Origin: Rostratula benghalensis
Lineage: Eukaryota; Chordata; Aves; Charadriiformes; Rostratulidae
Direction of reading: 5' to 3'
NCBI GenBank assembly: GCA_013399305.1
Contig: VXAI01000019.1
Location: 1,269,034-1,333,033, forward strand
Length of the DNA: 64,000 nucleotides
Positions 48,593 through 61,595 of this stretch are shown in pieces. Below the pieces are notes generated by a model, which was not told the origin of the DNA, did no database searches, and saw only the letters and a list, made by a program, of their open reading frames with translations. The translations under genes were made by a program, and so were the position numbers. Within the stretch, counting starts at the first letter, position 1. Every line of letters starts with the position of its first letter.

Positions 48593-50079
48593 AAGATTTA
48601 CATATATATGTATATATATTTATTTTCTTTTTTCAATTGGGGCATTTTTTTTTTTTAATGGGGTCACTGCCAAGTCTTCATAATTTCATTACGGAGTCCC
48701 AGCCTTAAAGACTCGCTCTCCTTGAATGTTAAACTTTCTCTGCTCGGTAGGCAGGCAGGCGAGCAGGCTGTCTGCCAAGCCCCAAAAAACCCCTGTTGTT
48801 TTTGTGCACTCTCACACATGACCCATATATTTGTGACTCGGTTTTCAATGATGCCCCCAGGAGCTGAGATTCACTGCCACCTGGAGGAGTTCGGGTTAAG
48901 CTGGAAGAGCCTCTCTACCTCCAAGTTGTGTTTTAACTCTTCAGAATGGATCTCAGATTTCATTGGGCATCCCTGACGGAGAAATTAGGCTGGAAGAAGG
49001 TTTAAATATGAATAAAGGTGTATGTGTGCGTGTGTGTTTAAATTATGGTTTGTTAAAGCAAAAGGGAATTGATGTAAATAAAATATGACTTCTCAGTAAA
49101 ACATGTCCACGTTTCTTTATTACCCTTAATCACGTACTGCAAACACAGCTGGAATTCTTTCCTTATTCCTCCACTTTCCTCATTTTAAAATGGAACTATT
49201 TATTATTATAAATAATATTTATGAGATATGCAAATATTTTGATATTTTTAAGCTGTAGTTAGTCATTTGCAAATTCAAGTCACTTTAGCAAGCAGTAAGG
49301 CTCTGTTGTGTCTTTAAGTTCTTTAATATTCAGTTTCCAATATACAACCCGTGGCTACTTAATAATTGTGAAAAAGTGCATAATGTTTTCTAGAGTGATA
49401 ATAGATATTCCAATAATAATAACAAAAAATCCTCAGGATTTGAGAGATATTGAAATTAGTGGGTCACATCTAATAAGAAAAATTCCTCTGATTTTCTCTG
49501 CTATTTTGCCAGTTAAATACAGTTTCCCTTCCAATGGTACAAGGCTCTATATACACTCCCACAGTGGTTTTTAAAGAATATATTTACTTAGTAAACGTTA
49601 CCAGGTTCCAAGAGGAGTTTATAATTCAAATCATGGACTGGATACACATTGATTCTTAGTTTTCAAGTCAGATTTTAAACATATACTGTTAATGATTTAG
49701 ATCTCTAGTCAACTAACAACGTTACATGTGAAAGTGCAAATGCCTCCAGCTGAACACTCTGGGAGACAGCCCAGATGAGCTGTGCAGTGATTTGGCCAAG
49801 GTAATCACTCAGTCAGGCCTGAGCACCTCTTTAAATAAACCTTTCAAATAGCACAGCATAAAAAGTCTCTCTTTGACTTATCTAATTTTTCACACCTAAG
49901 GTGCTGATGGGAAGGGAGATGGAAATGAATTTTGATGCACGCCTATAGCCCACTATTTTGCCATTCTGACCACACTTCGGCAGGTTTGGGCTGCAGTTTC
50001 AGTCTGGGACATGCACCTGCATATTGAACATGGCTCCAAAGGTTCTGCCACAAATTTGTTCTCCTTCCTCCCTCCACAG
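48593..50079. other. Non-coding stretch
   Basis: A (TATA)-rich tract at about 48600-48622 and a T11 run near 48647-48657 start the stretch. A short (TG)n-like tract lies at about 49020-49036. No gene supported. Confidence 0.5.
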
Positions 50080-50181
50080 GCTTGTGCCGCCAGCGCGCAT
50101 CCCAGCGTACGCAAGAGTTTTTGTAAGGAAAACTACCGCGGAGCTACACTACTTGTAGGATTAAACCATAGCAGTGCCTAA
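50080..50181 (+). CDS. Small CpG-rich exon candidate (tentative)
   Basis: A strong pyrimidine tract, TTCTCCTTCCTCCCTCCACAG, ends at 50079. The next 43 bases hold five CpGs in otherwise AT-rich DNA and end at GTTTTT|GTAAGG, a usable donor at 50123. Read without that donor, frame 1 gives ACAASAHPSVRKSFCKEN and continues to TAA at 50179. Frame 2 gives LVPPARIPAYARVFVRKTTA and stops at 50156. It could be a 43-base internal exon or a terminal exon. Neither peptide is recognised. CpG retention and a good acceptor are the only support. Confidence 0.22.
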   Translation, partial: ACAASAHPSVRKSFCKENYRGATLLVGLNHSSA

Positions 50182-53006
50182 GTTTGCAAAATTGAGCTCT
50201 GACTCACATGAGAGCAAACTGTCCCATCTACCAGACTTTCTTCCTTCCAGCTGCATTAGATACATCTGTTACCAGAACTAACTGTTCAAACTGGGGGTTG
50301 CTTCTAGGCATTTTGTCCATAAACAGGAACAGTAGCAGCGAGGAGGAGATCTTTTGAGGCTAAAAAAGATGTTATTTGACCTAAGGCAGAAATGCAAAAT
50401 GTTCCTGATTTTCTAATTTGGGAAAAAAAAAATCTCTCTCTTGCAAACAAGTTTACATAAAGTTACGCGTTTACATAAAATTAAGATAAATAACTTCCAC
50501 TGTCGTGTTTTGTATAGAATTAATCAATGTCCTTCAAACATATTTTATTTTAAATCCCTCCGTCCTCATCTAGCTTAATACTTTATTATTTTGTTATAGA
50601 TCTGTGTGGTTGCATAATTTTTCCTTTTGCCTAAGAGAAGCAGAATTGCTTAACCATGACTATTATTATTGTGCTCCTGATCATATCACCTGACTTCAGA
50701 CTTGACTGGAAAGGTTGAAAAGGGCTGGTAGGCTCACCTGAGAAAAGACTTTTGAGATTCAGTTGATTAAAATGTTTTCAAGGATTTCTAAAACTTGGGT
50801 AATGAATGTTCATTTTTAAAATTCACCACAAGCAACTACCTTTACAATCTAGATTTAAAAATTGCTGAGCACCCTCTCAGTTCGGAGGAAAGCTTATTAA
50901 AAATATACCCTGGCAAATTAAAGCAGCCCTCCATCCCTTAATTAGGGCTTCATTTCCTGCTATATTTTCCATTAAAATTTTAACAGACATAATTGAAATC
51001 TTTATGATTAACAGGACTATTATAATCTCTTCTCCATAGAAATAGGTCTTTCTGCTTGTTTGTTCACCTAAAATAATTTCTCGCAACATCTTTCCTTTTT
51101 TATCTATCAACTATCACTCTCTGCATTTTTGTCATATTTTGGCAAGACTTTTCATTTCCCATATTATGAGCTTTCTTTTCTTTTATTTCTGTAAAGGTTT
51201 CTGGGCTTTTCTCCTTTACTCTAGGCTTTTGGGTTTCTTGTTTGTTTGTTCATACAGTTTTGGTATGTGGTTGGATTTACTCCTCCACTCCTTTCCTGCA
51301 ATTTTTCTATTTACTGTTTCCCCATATTCATCTTTCCCCTCATTTTCTGAAGCTGTCCTTACTTGTTATCATTTGGTGTTATCTTGGGAAATTATGAACA
51401 CTTGCAATTTGCCATTAGTTGATGTATCATGAGAGGAAAAAGAGCCAGGAATTGTATTTAAAGTCAGTTGAATCAGTTCTACTAGGCAGTGGAAGGAGGG
51501 ACTGACCCTATTCACCTGGAACCTGGGGGGCTGACCTTGCCCCCTTCCTGCCCCTGGGAGCAATGAACTATTGCATATTTTAAGCAGATGTCCCTGTCTT
51601 GAGTCAGGACTGAAGAAAGCCACAGCACAAAGTTAAGTCTATAGTGGAAAGTTAAAATACATGCTCCAGTGAAGGAGCCTCCAATCACTTCCCTCCACTC
51701 ACTTGCTAATAGAGAGATTGTGCATCAGACAGCTGAAAAGTTGAAGGGGCTGGGGAACTCCTCGAGGTCAGACTTTGTACCAGTAGGTGTGATAATGGTA
51801 GGAACTGAGAGAAGTGAAGTTTTTCCCTTCTTTTTGAGAGGGGGGGCGGGGCAGAAACAAGCATGTATGAAATGTTATTACCTAAGTGCAATGTTGTTAG
51901 CTAAAGCCAAATTTAGCAGAATACTGGACTTAATTGCTCTTTGGAAAACTTCTAAGGGAGCTCAGATAACCACAGGGCAGTTCTTTGGCTTACTAATTTT
52001 TCATTTTCATGGGAAGACATTGTTAAAGTATGCAGGCAGGGGACCCTGGCCTGAGGTTCACTGAACAGAAAATGAGAAACTACTGAGCAGAAATTGCTGG
52101 ACATAACAAATAACAAAGTGAGAAGCTGACAAAAGTTACAGATAGTGCTGTGAGGAATGACCAGCTTTCATGAACTGTTATGGGGGAGTTATGTGAGAAA
52201 TGGCCAGCCTTTGCAGATAATTAGAGGGAAGCATTGAGGACCTTTTGGGGAGTACAACCTTGTGTTGCTGGCACTAAGTGTATCAGTAATAATAATCAGT
52301 ATTATCAAGATAACTGGATGAGTAATATCAGTAAGTCATGCTATATAGGGCTGATAGGGAACAGTACTAGAAATACCAAATTGTGGTACAAAAGTAGCAA
52401 AGCCACCAGGGGAAAAAAAATAATTATGGTTGGACTTTTTACTTGAAGATAAGAACAGAGGAAGGGGGGGAGTCAAAGTTTTTGAGGGAAGAATAAGAAT
52501 TGGAAAATGGAGAGAAGGGAGAAGAAAAGGGTCTGGTCTGGTGTAATTGATCATAAGCACACCTTCATAAACACTTGTTTATGCCTAGGGCTGTGATACA
52601 CTCTACACGTGTGTGTATTTATACCATCTAAACATAAAATTAACTCATCTCTTCTTTCCCTCGAAGTTTTGCAAGGTAATATAGCAGCAGAGGAAGATGA
52701 TTTAAAATCTAGGAGGAAGAAACACGTTCCACAAAGTCTTGAGAAGGCAAAACTGGGTTGTATTTAACAGGTCTGATAGAAAACACGACCTGGTACAACA
52801 GTGGCTGTAGGACAGACAGTGATTTATGTACAGGAGAATTAGAAATGCAAGTTTGCCAACCTGTATGTGTTCAGCCTGCATTAATACTTGATATTAAGCA
52901 ACACATCATGGAGATAAGTTTCACGTACAGCTTCAAATTTTTATTGACTTATATTGTATAAGATTAATAACCTACCAGTGTAAAAGACATTTTTTTTTAT
53001 TTTTAT
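50182..53006. other. Non-coding stretch with unclassified 51.4-52.6 kb block
   Basis: The part 51430-52560 is more purine-rich and less AT-rich than its flanks and holds a 131-codon plus frame (51669-52064) without recognised domains. It might be a decayed LTR element or other repeat, but I found no TG...CA termini, primer-binding site or paired copies. The rest is AT-rich unique sequence. Confidence 0.4.
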
Positions 53007-53031
53007 NNNNNNNNNNNNNNNNNNNNNNNNN
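53007..53031. other. Assembly gap, 25 N
   Basis: Twenty-five unknown bases between T-rich and A/T-rich sequence. The round length suggests a placeholder, so the true size is unknown. Confidence 0.99.
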
Positions 53032-56000
53032 CTTTTAAATAAAGTACCTTATAGGAAGTTTTAACTAATTTTTCTATTATATACATTTCCTGATATAGTC
53101 TTAAAATTTATATCTTTTAAGCCATCGAATAAATTTAAATCTGTTTTTGTCATAAGGATTCTTAAAATACAAAACATTTTAAAAGGGACTTGAAAATATT
53201 TAAAGCTCTAAATATGGTTGTTGATATCAAGGAGTGGCAGGAGATTATTTTTTTACTATTACTCTATGGTGATATTATTTTACTTCAACAAGTTGATTCC
53301 TGTAATCTTTAAGCCCCTAATGTTTGGAAGCAAGACTGCTGAAATACCAGGAAATTTTAATCAGGTTTGAACCCAGGTTAATAAAAATTCTCACTGTGTA
53401 TCCTATATCCATCAATTTTGGCTCTATTTGAGAATCTTAGATAATGAATTTACCCTTCCACATTCTAATACATTCCACCTAGAATGCAGTGGAAAGGCTG
53501 AAGGACTAGTTATAGCTGTAAATTAGAGAATCCCTATCAGCTGCCTTCTCAGATTAAGTTTGATGCAACACAGCTGGTCTCTCTTATATTTAATTCAGTG
53601 TTATAAATAATAAACTCCTCTTTACTCAGCAGGTTTCTTACTGTACTCTCAAATTCTGGTTAATTTGGGTTTCTTGAAAGATAATCACATTCATTTTAAA
53701 GAAAGTAGCAAAAAAATTAACTGCAGAGATGCCTGTAGCTCTCAGGTATTGAAGTCTGCATAAAGTAGAGCTTGTGACATCAAAGAGGATTCTCTGCTTG
53801 TGCTCAGAGTAATATTGGGGCAGAAGGCAAAATTTCCCAGGAAGATCAATCTAACTTAAAATAGAGTCATGTTTCAATAAGTTGATCAGCTTCAATATTT
53901 TTTATATATTATGAATATCATCAAGTTTTAGGGTTATTATTATCTGTTTTCCAATGACTTAGGCAGTTTCAAAGTTGCAGTTCTCTCAGTTATCTCATTT
54001 ATTGGCAGTTCTCTCTCGAGCAGAGCTCAGCTCCCTGTACAAAGCTATTTCAAAGCCGTTTCACATAAGCCCTTCCTAAGGCTGCAATAAAGTCAGCAGT
54101 AACGAAAGCTTCACTGGTCCTAATGTACACAAACTCTGACCTGGATCATCTGTACAAATAAATTATCTGGTTTTCCAATTATTTCAGCTATTCAGTCAGT
54201 TTTTAGAACGCAGTCAGTTTCATTACAACTCCTCTCCAACATTCAGTGGATCCAACACTTCAGATAACACCATTTATTTACCATAAATTCCATCATATCC
54301 CGTGTATAGCAATGCTATAGAAAGTTTGAAGCCTTTGGGGTTTTTTTTGTTTTGAAATATGGATGCAAAACTCAGAATGTTATCCAAGGAGCATTTGTAT
54401 TTCCTAAGCTTCTAACTAGCCTCACATTAAAGCATTGTTTTTTCCAGAAGAGGCCATATCAAATAAAAAAATAAATTTTCAAATGTCCTGAATCCCATCT
54501 CATTTTAATTGCTCACTGTGCCTTCAATGGACTAAAATGTACAGTTCTCCAACCTATGACAGGTACCTGTGTATATCTAAATCTGAAGCAGAAGTAGGTA
54601 GTGGCAAAACATACTCAAATTCATTTGCTGAACAGTTCTGTGTCTCTTTTTAGCTCAGTATTTCACCTTTGTAAAATGCATATACATATATGAACAGACA
54701 CCCATTCCTGCACATGCTTATACTTTTAAGTGTATAAGAATGCAGACTTCTTTATTTTGCACTAGTTATTGGATCAAAGTTAAATGATTGTAAACAGTAA
54801 AGCTTTTGAAACCTTTATCTGAATATGGGAAAGCTCACAAACTTACAGAACCATCTTGTGTTTTCATTGGAAGCAGAGAATATTATTCCAGTTTCTTAAG
54901 AATGTGGCATAAAGATAACACAGTAGGTCTCTTTGAGACATACTACTCTAGAGAAGCATCATCATACACAGGGCTCACCTAGGTAGCTGCTTCTGATCTG
55001 TTCTCTGTGAATAACACTAGCACAGGTTGTATTATTTAACTTTTCCATTACTCATTTTCTTAACGTGAGTTGAAATAACGTTATATCTATTTGAAGAATC
55101 TGTATTTGTAATAGCTCTGTTAGTGCTTGACCTGGGTGTTTGGGTGTAAAGCACATCAAGCACCTTTCAGGTTTGAGAGCCATGTTTCTGTCAACCACAA
55201 GTAGAAATACAGCTGGTGATCTCATTCAATTTCTATGTGATATTCTTTTCACAGTGAAGCACCATTACAAAATGTAGCACATTATTTACAACTGGCAGTC
55301 TCTGGTTAGAAAAGGCTCAGGGCTGGGATCAGAACAAGTGATGAAGGTCAAGACTGAAATACATTCATTTTTAAGAATGCAATAGAAGGCTTGAACTTCA
55401 TTTACTAAGCTGTATGGGTCACTGACTTTGTCCATTCCAGACACAGATACCCAGCATGTGTCAATGAGATTGCAGTGCAAGGAATGCAAATAGAATCTGC
55501 TTTATAGCCAAGAATAGTGTTCCTTCATTTGCAAGAATGTTGAATTAATTCAAACAATGAGAACACATAGATAAACAAGCATGTTTTTTTAATCTATTTA
55601 ATTTTCTCTCAGAGCTATTCATATCAGCATCACCTAGGATACCCTGGGAAGATGCATCTGCTCATAGTTCTAACTCAGCCCAGGTGGGAAAACTTGCAGA
55701 AGTTTGGAGGCAGAGATTTTCTTCTCTTCTTTGCTAATAGCAGATGGGATTTTTTCGTTTGTTTGGTTTTGCACTTTGCTTTGGTTATTTTTTTTTTATG
55801 GCCATTTGCTTTTTTCACTCATCATTCAACCAGTTTTAAAGTCAGTGGGTGACAACACATGCTGAAGTTGTGCACATGCAACTCCTCTGTAAGGAAAGCA
55901 CTGCATTTCAGAGAATTTAAGTAAATTATGTTGGCTTCAACGTATACCATATTCTCCAAGCTGACTGACATTCAAACTTTATTTTTTTTAAGAAAGACAT

Positions 56001-58859
56001 ATGTTAAGTTCTAGGGGAGGCCTCTGAAGTCTTTATCTTAGCATGGGAAAAGTGTGTATTACTTTAAGACCCTTGTCTTATTGCTTGCTTCAGTGGAGTG
56101 AAGTTTTGCAGGCAAATTATTGTAAACAGCAAAATACTTCTTTCTGCCTTACCTTCACTGATCACAGTGACAGGCAACGTGATTTTATGGAGGTGAGTTT
56201 GGGCAGGAATTCAAGATGTTGAGGATTCTACTTGCCATTTGTGACCATCAGGCTTGAAAGATGTGGATCACCACGTAAATAGCAAATGTTTCTAAGAAAC
56301 TATACCTTCCTGCAGTCTATACAGAAAAGGAAATACCCTGGTATTTTTCAGATGAGGATCATCTTATTTTGTGTGTGTGTTTCTTTGCTTTTTAAATGAA
56401 CATCCTAGGAGTCAGTAAGTTTAAAATTTCAGTATGCTCCTAAACCCTTGCTTTTTTCAACAACTTAAGCAGAATGACATGATAATATAAGGTCTGTTAG
56501 AAAATCAGAAATAATAAAAGAAATACAACAAAAAATATTACTTTAAACAGTATTCAAACGAGCCTAATTAATATATTGGTCCTGCAGCAATTAATTGAAA
56601 GAAGTACAGTCAGCACTGAAGAGGCAAATACCTTTTTGGTCACAAGTTTTATCCCAAATATTCCTTTACTTTGATAATATGCCTTATGCTAATCGTATGC
56701 CCATAGGGTTTACTATTAAGAATCTTTTATCTCTCATAATCCTTATTTTGATATAAGCATAGTATTTCTTTTGATGCTTGATAACAGTATCTTATTGCAG
56801 ATTGAGCCAAAGGATAACCTGTGCTTTAAAATAAATTTCATATGTTAAAGTTATAATCATAAAATTTCAAAATTCTGTTGCTTTCAATAACAGGTTGTGC
56901 TTACATATCAATTTAAAAATAATACATCCTAGCATTCACTGAGCCCTGATGATAGTTCTTTAAAGAGCATCCTCCTTCTATTCCAAATCACAGCCTAAGA
57001 GTTCACTGTTTCTAGGTTAGAAATATATTATATGTGTACTCACATAACAGCCTCACTTCCTCTGAACTAAGTAGAGCCTTCCATTCGCTCTGCTACCTGG
57101 TGTAGACTTCTTAAACTCCTGTGGAAGTAAATCTTGGGTGGGACAGATTTCTCTCTTGGTAGTGAGATTTTTGGTGGAGTTGGTTTGTTTTTATTTTTTC
57201 TGTGTCTTCATTAAGCATTTTGTCAGTACATTCCTATGCAAATGCAATTACAAAAGAATATAAGTATACAGACAGAAAATATATAAACTAAAACAATGCA
57301 GTGCACTGGTAAATTAGAAAATTTATAAACTTAATCAAAACATCTCCTTTGCTTCTCATTTGAGAGTTACAAGTTTGTACTTTATATCTGTGCAACAATT
57401 AAAGTCCTGGAAATATGTGTGAATGCAACTTCACTGAGATAAATAAACCAACCTACTGTGATGGAACTCACTAAAAGCTTGTACAAAAATACTTGTACGT
57501 ATAAGGTGGTACATTTGGGGATGTTTAGTCTTCTTACCCCTGTAAGATACCATCTTTTCAGACTTTCACAGAGGTTAGAGGTTCTATGATCAGAATCTAA
57601 AGCAACAGTTCTGGCCATAACTGTAACAAACTACTGATCAATGAAGAAACACAGAGATAAGGAAGAAAAAGATGGAAAATTTTCAGTAGGAATTGTTTTT
57701 CACAAAGATCTCTAAAGAAAAAAGGTAGAAGTGTGTAAAAAATAAAATTTGTGCCCCAACAAATGTTTTCAGTCTTTGGAAAGACTTTATTAATCTTGAA
57801 ATATGGCAATGCTGACATGCCAAAAAATTATACTGGAAGGAGTTTCCTGATAGAAAAATGTTTTGTTTATAAAAATTGATTCCAATACAACATTTTCAAA
57901 ATGTCACTGTGTTTACATTTCATAATACCATTTTGTTTTGAATTTTCACACAGAATATCAAAATGTTTAGCTGAAAAGCAGATTCTTAGCATTAAAAAAC
58001 AACTTGGGAAAGCACATATTTTTGTCAGTAAAAAGTGATGAGGATAAAAAATTTCAAATAACTGTAAAGAATTATCTGCACCCTGGAAAAATCCTAGAGC
58101 ATTATTGTAATTTGTGGAAGATACAAATGCTCTAAATACTGCACATTCATCTGGGAGAGCCACCTAAACAATACATTGTGTTGGCACAGGCTGTGACAAT
58201 CAAACTGTGTGAATTGTATGTACTGGAACCTTATGCATATTAATAATTGTAGCCTTCACGTCATGATACTCTGCAATGCATAGTTACATCAAATTGGTTT
58301 TTTTTTTAAAATAATCATAGAAATGCATTTTTTATGTCAAGAATGATGCTCTCTTGACTGAATCTGTATTGTGTGGTCAATAGATGCCACCTGGTCTGAG
58401 TTTCCAGCCACAGGTGTTATACTGAGAGTAAAGATGTGAACATCATTCAAGTGAAAGATGAAGAAAATTAATTTCTCAAGAATTGACACCTATTATTAAC
58501 ACAAAGAAATTGCTGTGAACTTGCTGACCAGTCATAATCTTGTCATATGAGTAGATACTTGTACATTCATTCAGAAACAGACACACCTGACTCTGTGACC
58601 CTGAGAGGAAAAGAAAGCACGTTTCCTGGGATGAAATTATTATTATTTTATTTTTTTTTAATATTTTCCTCCTTTTTCTTTCTGTTAAAATTGCTGGTGG
58701 GAAAGCACACTTGGATAGTGTAATGAATATTATTTCAAATAAAACTGAATTTTGGAGGTGGCAGTATCCATTATTTTACATAAACTCTAAAATTCCACTT
58801 GTGGAATTCTCCCTAAGTGTGAAGAAGTTCCAGAGACCACTCATGCTGTCATGAATGTT
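53032..58859. other. 5.8 kb non-coding desert
   Basis: Strongly AT-rich unique sequence. No gene, RNA gene or interspersed repeat recognised. Confidence 0.5.
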
Positions 58860-58998
58860 GTGTGAGTCACTGGAACAGGTTGCCCAGAGAAGCCGTGGAT
58901 GCCCCATCCCTGGAAGTGTCTAGAAGGAGGTATCCCTGCCCATGGCAGGGAGGTAGGAACTGGATGATCCTTAAGCTCCCTTTCCAACTCCAAACTTT
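58860..58998 (+). mobile_element. CR1 LINE 3' fragment with 45-base-scale deletion
   Basis: Shows 'TCACTGGAACAGGTTGCCCA', 'AGAGAAGCCGTGGATGCCCC' and 'ATCCCTGGAAGTGT', then jumps to 'CTAGAAGGAGGTATCCCTGC' and 'CCATGGCAGGGAGGTAGGAA'. The 'TCAAGGCCAGGCTGGATGGG' to 'AACCTGGT' part is absent. It ends 'CCAACTCCAAACTTTATATC' without a clear terminal repeat. A very short, decayed copy. Confidence 0.93.
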
Positions 58999-59311
58999 AT
59001 ATCAATATGCCTCATGGGTATTTGTTTTCCCAGTAGCACAATTAGCACTGTAATATCGCAGATATAAATCTTTAACTACCATTGACCAACAGAAAGAATG
59101 TGTTTATGCAAAAGTATCACAAAGTATTTTTTCAGAATGCTCATTTCTGTCAGCTTTGACAGACTCTTAATATAGAAATGAATTTCTTGGTGTTATTTTA
59201 AATAGTGCCTCAGGAGTCCCACAGCAATTCCTACTGGAGTTGCCCTTCCCACAAAGTGCAGGGGATGTGCTACCTCCTTGGTGACCTTGGAGTGCAGATT
59301 TCATTTTTATC
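58999..59311. other. Short non-coding spacer
   Basis: Nothing recognised. Confidence 0.5.
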
Positions 59312-59521
59312 ATGGGAACTCAAGCTACTGGTTATAACAAGACCAACAATCCACGCCTACCATCAAAGCAGGAGGGACTGATTCTTCATGGCCTTGGTGT
59401 CTTCTTCAACCATGAAATTACTGGCTTTGTTGGATTCTACGTCACCCTTTTCTGCTTTTACATGTGGTCTCTGACAGACGTCTTGCTTACTCCAAAACAG
59501 AAAGTGAAGAGAGAAATTTAA
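59312..59521 (+). CDS. 69-codon open frame with one hydrophobic segment (doubtful)
   Basis: An ATG opens a frame starting MGTQATGYNKTNNPRLPSKQ. Residues about 38-57 (TGFVGFYVTLFCFYMWSL) form one hydrophobic helix-sized segment, and the end is basic (KQKVKREI). The layout resembles small single-pass membrane or mitochondrial proteins, and an intronless retrocopy is possible. No family could be named, no poly-A tail or target duplication was found, and the frame may be chance. Confidence 0.12.
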   Translation: MGTQATGYNKTNNPRLPSKQEGLILHGLGVFFNHEITGFVGFYVTLFCFYMWSLTDVLLTPKQKVKREI

Positions 59522-59746
59522 ATTTTATTTTTAAAAAGTTCAGATTTTTTAAGGCTTTTGTGGGATGGAAGAAACACTCTCTGCACTGGGTTTAATCTTC
59601 AGTTCAAAATCAGTTAAATGAAAAAACTTTAAGTGTAAGTGTTTATGGAACTGAACCCAAGTATAATGTCAAGGGACAGGTCACATAGGGAAAAACAGTT
59701 GCAAGAATCCTTAAAGTTTGGGCTCTTTAACTTAGTTTATAATGCA
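59522..59746. other. Non-coding spacer
   Basis: AT-rich, nothing recognised. Confidence 0.5.
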
Positions 59747-59800
59747 TGATAATGATAATGATAATGATAATGATAATGATAATGATAATGATAATGATAA
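59747..59800. repeat. (TGATAA)9 perfect hexanucleotide repeat
   Basis: Fifty-four bases made of exactly nine TGATAA units without interruption. A perfect array of this length is likely polymorphic. Each unit contains TGATAA, whose complement TTATCA holds the GATA-factor core, so the array is also a cluster of GATA motifs. Confidence 0.97.
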
Positions 59801-61595
59801 GTCTGGGTGACATTCCAAATTTAACTTTAAATTGATGCAATTCTTGTTTCTAGCAAGTGGAGTGCATAGTTTTGTGTGTCACATTGGAAGACAGAAGTGT
59901 GCCGAGCTATAGCTGGCAGGAAGAAGTTTTTAAAAAGGAAGAGTGATCCGTACACTCATATTTCCAAGGTTAAATGTATTCTCTGAACCACACAGACCAC
60001 AGAGTAGGACCAGACTTCTAAAATCGATTTTTGACCAACTACAGTTTTATTTACTTTAATGTTATTTTACTTTTCTCTAGCAAAGGAGGCAGTACCTTCA
60101 TGAGGCACCATCCAATATAGATTATTCCTTCTAGGAAGTTATGTTTGCCTTTAACAATGTGTAAATTAAATTATTTTTAAATCAATAAGATGGGTACAAG
60201 CTAGACTGTAATACCTTTATTGCATTTCTGATTAAATAGTTTCTGTATTTTCATTACAAAAATCTATATGATCTATAAGAAACCTTTTTCTTTTTAAAAA
60301 AGTGGAAGCATAATCCATCAGGTACTCACTCATGTCAGTTCTCAGTAACCCCAGTTAAAAAATGCAGCGCTATTGCCACGAGTAAAGCTTTGTCCTGTTG
60401 TCATACAACTGAATCCGTAGTTATATAAATATATTGGACAGGAGGGATTTTTCCCCCCTAGACTGATTATACTATATACTCTGCTTTTCGTTGTTTGAAA
60501 ATACCTTCTGTCAATACATTTTGTAACTAATTTTACAGATATAGCTATGTATGTTAATTTAAATACTTCTTACACCCACCTTCTGGCTAGATCCAATATC
60601 TCAGCCATTGGACATAAACTGTAAGGAATATAAACTAGATTGTAGAAAAGCACTGAAAATTAAAATGCAGAGGTGAACAGAACAGCATTTTGCCTCAAAT
60701 TTTACCATGATTTTTTTTCCTACTGAAGTCTATCTTTAAATGATTGGACCTGTTAATAATGTTTAAGTGAACTGCTGATATATGAGAACTGTGAATGCTT
60801 CATTTATTCTATTTATATCTGACTGGATATTAAAAAAAAAAGAAAAAAAAAGTCATTTAGTCATTTCCTACTAAGTGTTGCTTGGCTGCCTGTTTATTGA
60901 TATTATTCTTGGAAGAAAATGGAAATTCTCTTTTGTTTATGCAGCCAAAGCAAATCAGTTTTGATTTGCCATCAGAGATCTTTTAAAATTCCACACATAA
61001 GGTTTCAAATACAATACTCTTAAGATATATTTTATTGGTTTATGAAATAGCATGATTAGACAGTTATCTACCACTGAAGGTTCAGTGACTCAGAAGACCC
61101 TCTTTGTCTTGTGCATCTTGAATACAAAAATTCTGTTACCATATACTTAAAAACTTACAATTTGAAGAAGTAATCACTCTTCATAGTGCTTATTAGTGTG
61201 GGTTTTTTCTCAGATTTTTCAATATGCAAACATTGGACTCCATCCTGCTGTTCTTATTCTCAGATATAATTTCTGTCAAATCAAGCACACAAAATGATCC
61301 CAGCTTAGCAATATGTCCTCAAGTGCCTAGTTTCATTTTTTGAGAAGTCTTATTGATTTCAGTAAATGATTTGAATATAAAAAATTGCTTTCAAGCTCAA
61401 GTACCTGTAGTAGTTGTGATCTAGGGAAAGCAGCATAGCTTAAAAACATTTCCTGCATTGTCTCTGCAATTTAATTCTATACCTAATTTATTGCATTTTG
61501 CTAGTACAGCCCATCTAGTCTAATCTATCAGTTTATTTAACATACTCAGCAACAATATACATACACATATGCAGCTTAAATATATAGTATATTAT
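59801..61595. other. Non-coding desert
   Basis: AT-rich unique sequence, with A-rich runs near 60831-60850. No gene or interspersed repeat recognised. Confidence 0.5.
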
